A DNA stretch of 64,000 nucleotides from NCBI RefSeq assembly GCF_047511655.1, contig NC_133399.1, positions 7,319,333 to 7,383,332 of the forward strand. Direction: 5' to 3'. Source of the stretch: Castor canadensis (lineage: Eukaryota > Chordata > Mammalia > Rodentia > Castoridae). The notes under the pieces were generated by a model, which was not told the origin of the DNA, did no database searches, and worked only from the letters and a program-made list of their open reading frames with translations. Positions 59,354-64,000 of this stretch are shown here, in pieces. Both the position numbers and the translations under genes were made by a program. Each line of letters opens with the position of its first letter. Within the stretch, counting starts at the first letter, position 1.

Positions 59354-59640
59354 TGTTTATTTACAGTTCATGTGGGAGGTGGGTCTTCTCCCCTCTCCTG
59401 TGCCATTTTCCTCCCACCGCCACTTTCACAAGCTTTCCTGCTCCTGATTACTGGGCAGTGCTGCTGCTCCTGCTGGCTGCCATGTTTGTTTACAGCTCAT
59501 GTGGGAAGTGGGTCTTCCCTCTTCTCCTGTGGAGTTTTCCTCCCTCCGCCACTCTCACAAGCTTTCCCACTCATGATTGTTGGGCGTGTTCCCCACTCCC
59601 GCCAGAGGCTCTCCTGCCCTCCCGGCTTGTTTATTTACAG
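59354..59640 (-). repeat. Monomer-like tandem repeats in L1 5'UTR (copy D)
   Basis: On plus, GTTTATTTACAG (59354), GTTTGTTTACAG (59484) and GTTTATTTACAG (59629) head similar blocks, spacing 130 and 145 bases. The spacing is almost the same as in copy A (129, 147). The first two blocks share CTCATGTGGGA-type text, GTGGGTCTTC, CTCCTGTG and CACAAGCTTTCC. Confidence 0.75.
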
Positions 59641-60052
59641 TCCTGGGAAGGGTTCCCTTCCCCCAATCTTCAGTGCTCAGGGCGCCCCACCCTCTTTCCA
59701 GTGTGTCTTAATTGTTCTTATTGCTTATTACTCAGTTTCTCTTTTTTTCCCAGGTTGGAGGTCAGTCTGTCCAGGGGCTATGCTGCTCTGGCCCAGGCTT
59801 GTCTGTGGGAGTACTGCGGTACCGCAAAGCTCACCTTGTCTGCGTCTTCCCAAGCCATCTGTGTGCTGGCCACTGGCAGCCCAGGGGCCCTCCTCGTTTC
59901 TCCATTTAACGTGAGGTGGAGATTCTCTAGGCCAGCTGGAGATGTGGAGGGGTCAAAGTTATGCCTTTTCTCAGTGATTATGCCTGCAAAGTGTGTCTCC
60001 AGTGTCTCTCCAAGATTTTACTATTGAAGGCTTGCTTTCTGCTTCCTACCTC

Positions 60053-60070
60053 TAGCTGCCATCTTGGAAT
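60053..60070 (-). promoter_or_regulatory. L1 5' end with YY1-like motif (copy D)
   Basis: On minus GATTCCAAGATGGCAGC lies a few bases from the L1 5' boundary at 60076, corresponding to CCAAGATGGCGGC in copy B and CCAAGATGGCAGC in copy A. Confidence 0.65.
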
Positions 60071-60076
60071 CTCCTC

Positions 60077-60089
60077 CACACTATAGGAT
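60077..60089 (+). repeat. Target-site duplication, right copy (L1 copy D)
   Basis: CACACTATAGGAT, paired with 53201-53213 with one difference. Confidence 0.88.
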
Positions 60090-60204
60090 ATTTAAAATTT
60101 TGCAATTGACTCAGCATTTTAATTGAAAATTAAGAAAAATAAATAAAACTCAGAGTTCATTGTGCATTGAGTATTATTGTAAAAATTGCAAAATGTATAT
60201 TTTT

Positions 60205-60395
60205 CTGCATTGCTGGGTTTTGAACTCAGGGCCTACACCCTGATCCACTCTGAAGGCCCTTTTTTGTGGTGCAATTTATTGAGGCAGAGTCTTGTGAACT
60301 ATTTGCCCAGGATTGGCTTTGAATCACGATCTTCCTAAGCTCTGGCTCCTGAGTAGTTAGGATTATAGGTGTGAGCCACTGGTGCCCAGCAAAAA
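60205..60395 (-). mobile_element. Composite ID-B1-type SINE (minus)
   Basis: Reversed tRNA-like part (GCTGGGTTTTGAACTCAGGG, CCTGATCCACTCTGAAGG), linker CCCTTTTTTGTGGTGC, reversed B1-like part (CAGAGTCTTGTGAACTATTTGCCCAGG, GATTATAGGTGTGAGCCACTGGTGCCC). Less diverged than 31683-31890. Confidence 0.85.
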
Positions 60396-60511
60396 TGCAT
60401 TAATTAAATGCTAAATAGGGCCTAACATACCCTCCTATGGGGATCATCATTCAGCATTCATGGAGGAAAGTTGATTAGAATCTTCTGTGCAGAAAAAAAA
60501 AAGTAAAAATT

Positions 60512-60725
60512 ATAGGCGAGGCATGGTGGAGCATGCTTGTAACACCAGCATGTGGAACAAAGAATCCAGATGATCTTGAGTTCAAGGGAAGCCTATGTAG
60601 CCCATAGCAAGAACCTATTTGAAAATACCATGGGCTGAATTATTGAGGTCAAAGGTAGAGTGTTTGCCTAACTATTCAAAGTCTTAGGTTTGGTCCCTAG
60701 CACCACAAAAAAGACAGAAAAATGA
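60512..60725 (+). mobile_element. Composite B1-ID-type SINE (plus)
   Basis: B1-like GGCGAGGCATGGTGGAGCATGC and TTCAAGGGAAGCCTATGTAGCCC, followed by ID-like GGTCAAAGGTAGAGTGTTTGCC and GGTTTGGTCCCTAGCACCAC, then an A-rich tail. Confidence 0.85.
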
Positions 60726-61504
60726 AAAGAGAAAACTACAGATCAGCAAATATTTGATGACTTTTAAGAAGAGGCTCCCAGAGGGCTACAACATAACATG
60801 TGCAATGTGTTCAAAGTGTATACAGTGGAGTTGAACAGAAACAATCAACACAATTAGATGTTGAATGCTTAGCCTCAGCGGTCAAGGAATTGGTCATAAA
60901 CTACTTCTTCCTTCTACACAGTCTTTAAGGAAATGCACTCCTGGGATCACAGTGGTCTAATGAGGAACTTTGGAAATTGAGCAGCAGGGATGCAGAGGCT
61001 GTAGGAGTTGGCATTTGCCTCAATCACTCAACAGCTCTGCCAAGTCAGGAATGAACATCTGAGCTTCCCCTCAGTCATGATCCTTCCTGACCAGGATTCT
61101 GTAGTACCAAGTGATGTGTCTACCTGTTCTGAGAACAGGATGCTTCTACTTTCAGAATCTCGGTGAGATGCAGACCACTTACCAGTGAAGTCAGCAGGTA
61201 ATTAATACTAATTAAATACTTTCAAAATTGGGCAGATATTTATGACAATTTCATCCTGAGGGGGAAGTAGGAGAGAACATGCATGAGAATATGAGAAACA
61301 AGTCCCCATGCTGCTCCTGTCAATTGTGTGTCATCCTCTTGACAAATTCTTATATTGGCATGAATGCTCACCCGGAGTACTGGCCTCATTCTCTCATCAA
61401 GAACAGGATACATTTCTGTCAGAGCAGACATCTTTCCTTCCTCGAGCATGACTGTTTCCAAATATATTGATGTTCACTTGAGTTCTTGTGCAGGTGTTAA
61501 TGGG
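60726..61504. other. Intergenic, no gene recognised
   Basis: Small opposed open frames near 61240-61470 overlap each other on opposite strands and match no family known to me. Confidence 0.4.
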
Positions 61505-61765
61505 GTTTTGATCAATGTATTAGTTTTCTATAGCAAACTACCACTAACTAGGTGCTTTAAAATTGAAGTTTAGTTTCTCATAGGTGCAGCTAGTATTACA
61601 AAGATCAAATGTCATCAGGGTTAGTTTCTTCTGAAGCATTTCTTCATGGCTTGTAATTGTTTTAGGGTAGTCTTGTTTCCATAGGGTGTCTGTGTCCTAG
61701 TGTCTTCCTATTAGGACACTGGTCATATTGGATGATGGCTTACACAAATGAGTGCTTTGTACTTT
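61505..61765 (+). repeat. Ancient mammalian repeat, same type as 52181-52590
   Basis: GTATTAGTTTTCTATAGCAAACTACCACTAAC...GGTGCTTTAAAA then TATTAGGACACTGGTCATATTGGAT correspond in order to the earlier copy. Family not assigned. Confidence 0.45.
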
Positions 61766-63015
61766 GATTATATTTGCCAAGAACTGTCATGTTCTGGGTT
61801 ATTGAGGTTTGAGATTTCAATATATGCATTTTGATATTTACATATTTCAGCAAATAGCAATCTATTTCTCTCTTATTCTCCATGATGATTGATTAATCAT
61901 GGTACAAACAGCTTTTGACCTATTGCTGTGAGGATGCTATGAGGATTCTGGGGAAAGATGTGGAGCTTCACCTTGCAGCATTCTAGTCCCATATTTTGCT
62001 TCCTAAAACTACAAAATATTTTCAACAAGAGCAGCAGAGGTGGTGTAAATAGCAACACCTCTCTTCTTTCCACAATTAATCATTGATACCATTTTTCTCT
62101 GTTTCAGGTATTTTCAATGAAGTAATAAAATGATAAGAATATAGAATTCACCGTTATCTTATTTCCCTCCATACTGCTTCTTCTTCTCCCAAAGACAGGC
62201 TATCATGAATGTGGTTCTCTCTCCCATGAATGGACCTATATCTAAAAGGCAGTAACCATAAGTTAGGAAATATAGAAATGCATTTTTGTGACAGGATGGT
62301 GCAGTATTGTGGGACTTACCATAAATGAAGGAGGACTGATATGTCAGTATTGATCAAAACTTAAACTAAGAATACCAATTTTAAATGTTATATACAGTCA
62401 TGTGCTGGCAATATAAAATATTTAAAGTCAAACAGATTTGCTATTTAGAAAAGTACTATGAAATACAATAAATTTGTGAGAAGAATAATGTTTACCATGA
62501 TAATGTGGTGATTTTCCTAGGAAGGAAAGTTTTCAAGGTTGTACATGGGGTGTGGGGCTTAAAAAATGCCTGTATTATTTCTTGCAATAAATGTAACTGC
62601 AGCAAGAAGGGTAAAGTATGTGAATTTTGTGCTGTTGGCTCCTGGGCATCCAGCCATTCTTTTTTCTCTGTACTGTCTATTATGCACACAGAATCCATAA
62701 CAAAAATACAGTTATCTGTACACCTTCAAAGATACTTCACATTTTCTCATTGTGTGTACATTTTTCATGCAATGTATTTCCTAGACTAGCTATTCAAAAG
62801 TTATGTATCACATTGTCTTATTTAGGTATTATTTTATTCATTTCATTGTCATACATGCTATTATATGTCTAAGCCAAACAGACATAACCAAGATTCCGGT
62901 GGTCATGTCATGACAGACACTTCCTTTAGCTTGCATTAACCAAGTTAAAATGTCCTCTTTTCCCTCTTGAATCAACACCCCCAACCTATCACTTCCTTCT
63001 GAAGGGACCTGCCAC
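61766..63015. other. Intergenic, no gene recognised
   Basis: No recognisable gene. The frames at 62505-62789 (+) and 62492-62698 (-) overlap and lack any domain. Confidence 0.4.
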
Positions 63016-63019
63016 AAAT

Positions 63020-63215
63020 TCTCATTCATGGGAGACACACTCGCACACATACATACACCCCTCTGTTTCTCACAAATGCACATTCACACGTCTCTCCTTC
63101 ACATACACACACACACAACTCTCTCCATCTCTCTCATACACACATTTGTCTCTCTCACCTCTCTCACTTTCTCTCTCTCATGCAGTTGTCTCTCTGTCTT
63201 TCTTACATTCAGAGA
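63020..63215. repeat. CA- and CT-rich low-complexity region
   Basis: Interleaved ACACAC and CTCTCT tracts over about 190 bases. Open frames crossing it are artefacts of composition. Confidence 0.85.
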
Positions 63216-64000
63216 AAATCTGCTCCCCGCTCCACGCAATAGCAGAACAAGTATCCTGCATTCCCAGCACTGTGCTGGTTGCTCATTTTCTGTCCATTTC
63301 TCATCATTGTGACATCTCCATTAGGTCTTCCCCCAACTTTATTCAGATCTTATTGCACATGTAAATGTTGTGAACTTTTGTGATATGAAATATCATGGTT
63401 GGAAAAGTAGTTTGTGTAATGAGTCTGACACCGCAGCTAATTAACACATCCACCAGGAAGTCCCACAAAGGAAATGAGCAGAGCAGATTTTTTGCTCACA
63501 TGAAAATTTTCCCCATTCATAAAGCTAATGAAGGAGCCTGGGCTGAATTCAAGATGAGTTTGTATAATATGAGAGTTGCTGACATATATGTCCTTCTTCC
63601 CCATGAGTGGAAGACCATTGCCCTCAGGGACACCTCTAGTAGTACACTTGATTATCTAACTCCTTGTTATCTTGTAAGTCTCTCTTCTGAAAACCAACAA
63701 ATTATTCAATTTCTATACAATCTTATAGGAGCACTACATTTAATCCTTTATTTAATTTAGCAATTTTCCTGGTATTTATTATATTTAATCGTGTACTGTC
63801 TATCTCATTAAAGGGAGAGATTCCATTAGATTGAGAGAGAAAATTTCATCCACATTGTAACCAAGCTTGTCTTAGAATCAATTCCTAAAGCAGATGGTTT
63901 CCAAGGGAGACTCTCATAAGTTTTAAGCTCAGGTTTTATAGTGTTCACTCACAGTTAACTAGATGGATACTCTCCACCTGCTTTAATAAACTTAATGTGT
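63216..64000. other. Intergenic, no gene recognised
   Basis: A 121-codon open frame at 63395-63760 (+) has no recognisable domain, splice site or paralogue in the window. Confidence 0.4.

Larger units (their letters stand above)
58707..59834 (-). other. Candidate intron in the L1 5'UTR (copy D)
   Basis: On minus it begins GACAAG|GTGAGC at 59835/59834 and ends TGCCTGTTCAG|CTTACT at 58707/58706 after a CTCTCTCTGTCTCTCT tract. Length 1128 bases. Same boundaries as in copy A, and absent from copy B. Confidence 0.8.
53214..60076 (-). mobile_element. Full-span young L1 (copy D, minus) with unspliced 5'UTR
   Basis: About 6.86 kb from poly(A) (poly(T) at 53213) to the 5' end at 60076, bounded by 13-bp duplications with one mismatch. 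It retains the 5'UTR segment missing from copy B. ORF1 is open, but ORF2 has several frameshifts and an internal deletion of about 0.3 kb across the catalytic RT core. It cannot be autonomous. Confidence 0.93.

Noticed and set aside
63020-63215. Coding frames rich in H, T and S over the CA/CT tracts
   Set aside because: They are produced by simple-sequence composition and are open in several frames at once.

Overview
This is mammalian genomic DNA, AT-rich and dominated by LINE-1 (L1) retrotransposons. It also holds tRNA/ID-like and B1-like SINEs and a small family of single-exon odorant-receptor genes. The ID- and B1-type SINEs and their composites point to a rodent. The composite SINE type suggests a squirrel-, beaver- or kangaroo-rat-like lineage, but that is an impression and was not tested. 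No bacterial-style operons, CRISPR arrays, rRNA or functional tRNA genes were seen.

Layout. 1-7.2 kb: unrecognised sequence, then a 5' piece of a young L1 (copy A, minus) beside two older, oppositely oriented L1 fragments. 7.2-15.8 kb: one intact odorant receptor of the OR7 type (13514-14482, +) with a candidate upstream noncoding exon near 8.6 kb. 15.98-22.04 kb: a 6.0-kb young L1 (copy B, +) with a 13-bp target-site duplication, inserted into an older L1. 22-26.7 kb: old nested L1s. 26.7-49.8 kb: decayed OR-cluster duplication units on the minus strand. These include a badly broken OR near 27.5 kb, a nearly intact OR near 36 kb with one 2-bp frameshift, and an upstream-only remnant near 47.5 kb. 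Old L1s, a 5'-truncated young L1 (copy C) and a plus-strand OR tail near 49.7 kb lie among them. 50.9-52.0 kb: a head-to-tail run of L1 3' ends. 53.2-60.08 kb: a second full-span young L1 (copy D, minus) with its own target-site duplication. 60-64 kb: SINEs, an ancient repeat, simple repeats and unrecognised sequence.

The main discovery candidate comes from comparing the young L1 copies. Copies A and D carry about 1.1 kb of 5'UTR that copy B lacks. The missing segment begins with GTGAGC and ends with a pyrimidine-rich tract and CAG, and the flanks in B join exactly at those sites. Copy B is therefore best read as a retrotransposed L1 RNA from which a 5'UTR intron had been spliced, comparable to human 'SpIRE' elements but in a different L1 lineage. 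The skipped segment contains monomer-like tandem repeats and a (CA)n tract. None of the L1 copies looks competent: B has breaks in both ORFs, and D has lost the part of ORF2 that encodes the catalytic FADD box.

The second theme is the OR cluster. The duplication units share the coding exon, its 3' splice site, a candidate noncoding 5' exon with a good splice donor, and upstream sequence. One unit is inverted relative to the rest.
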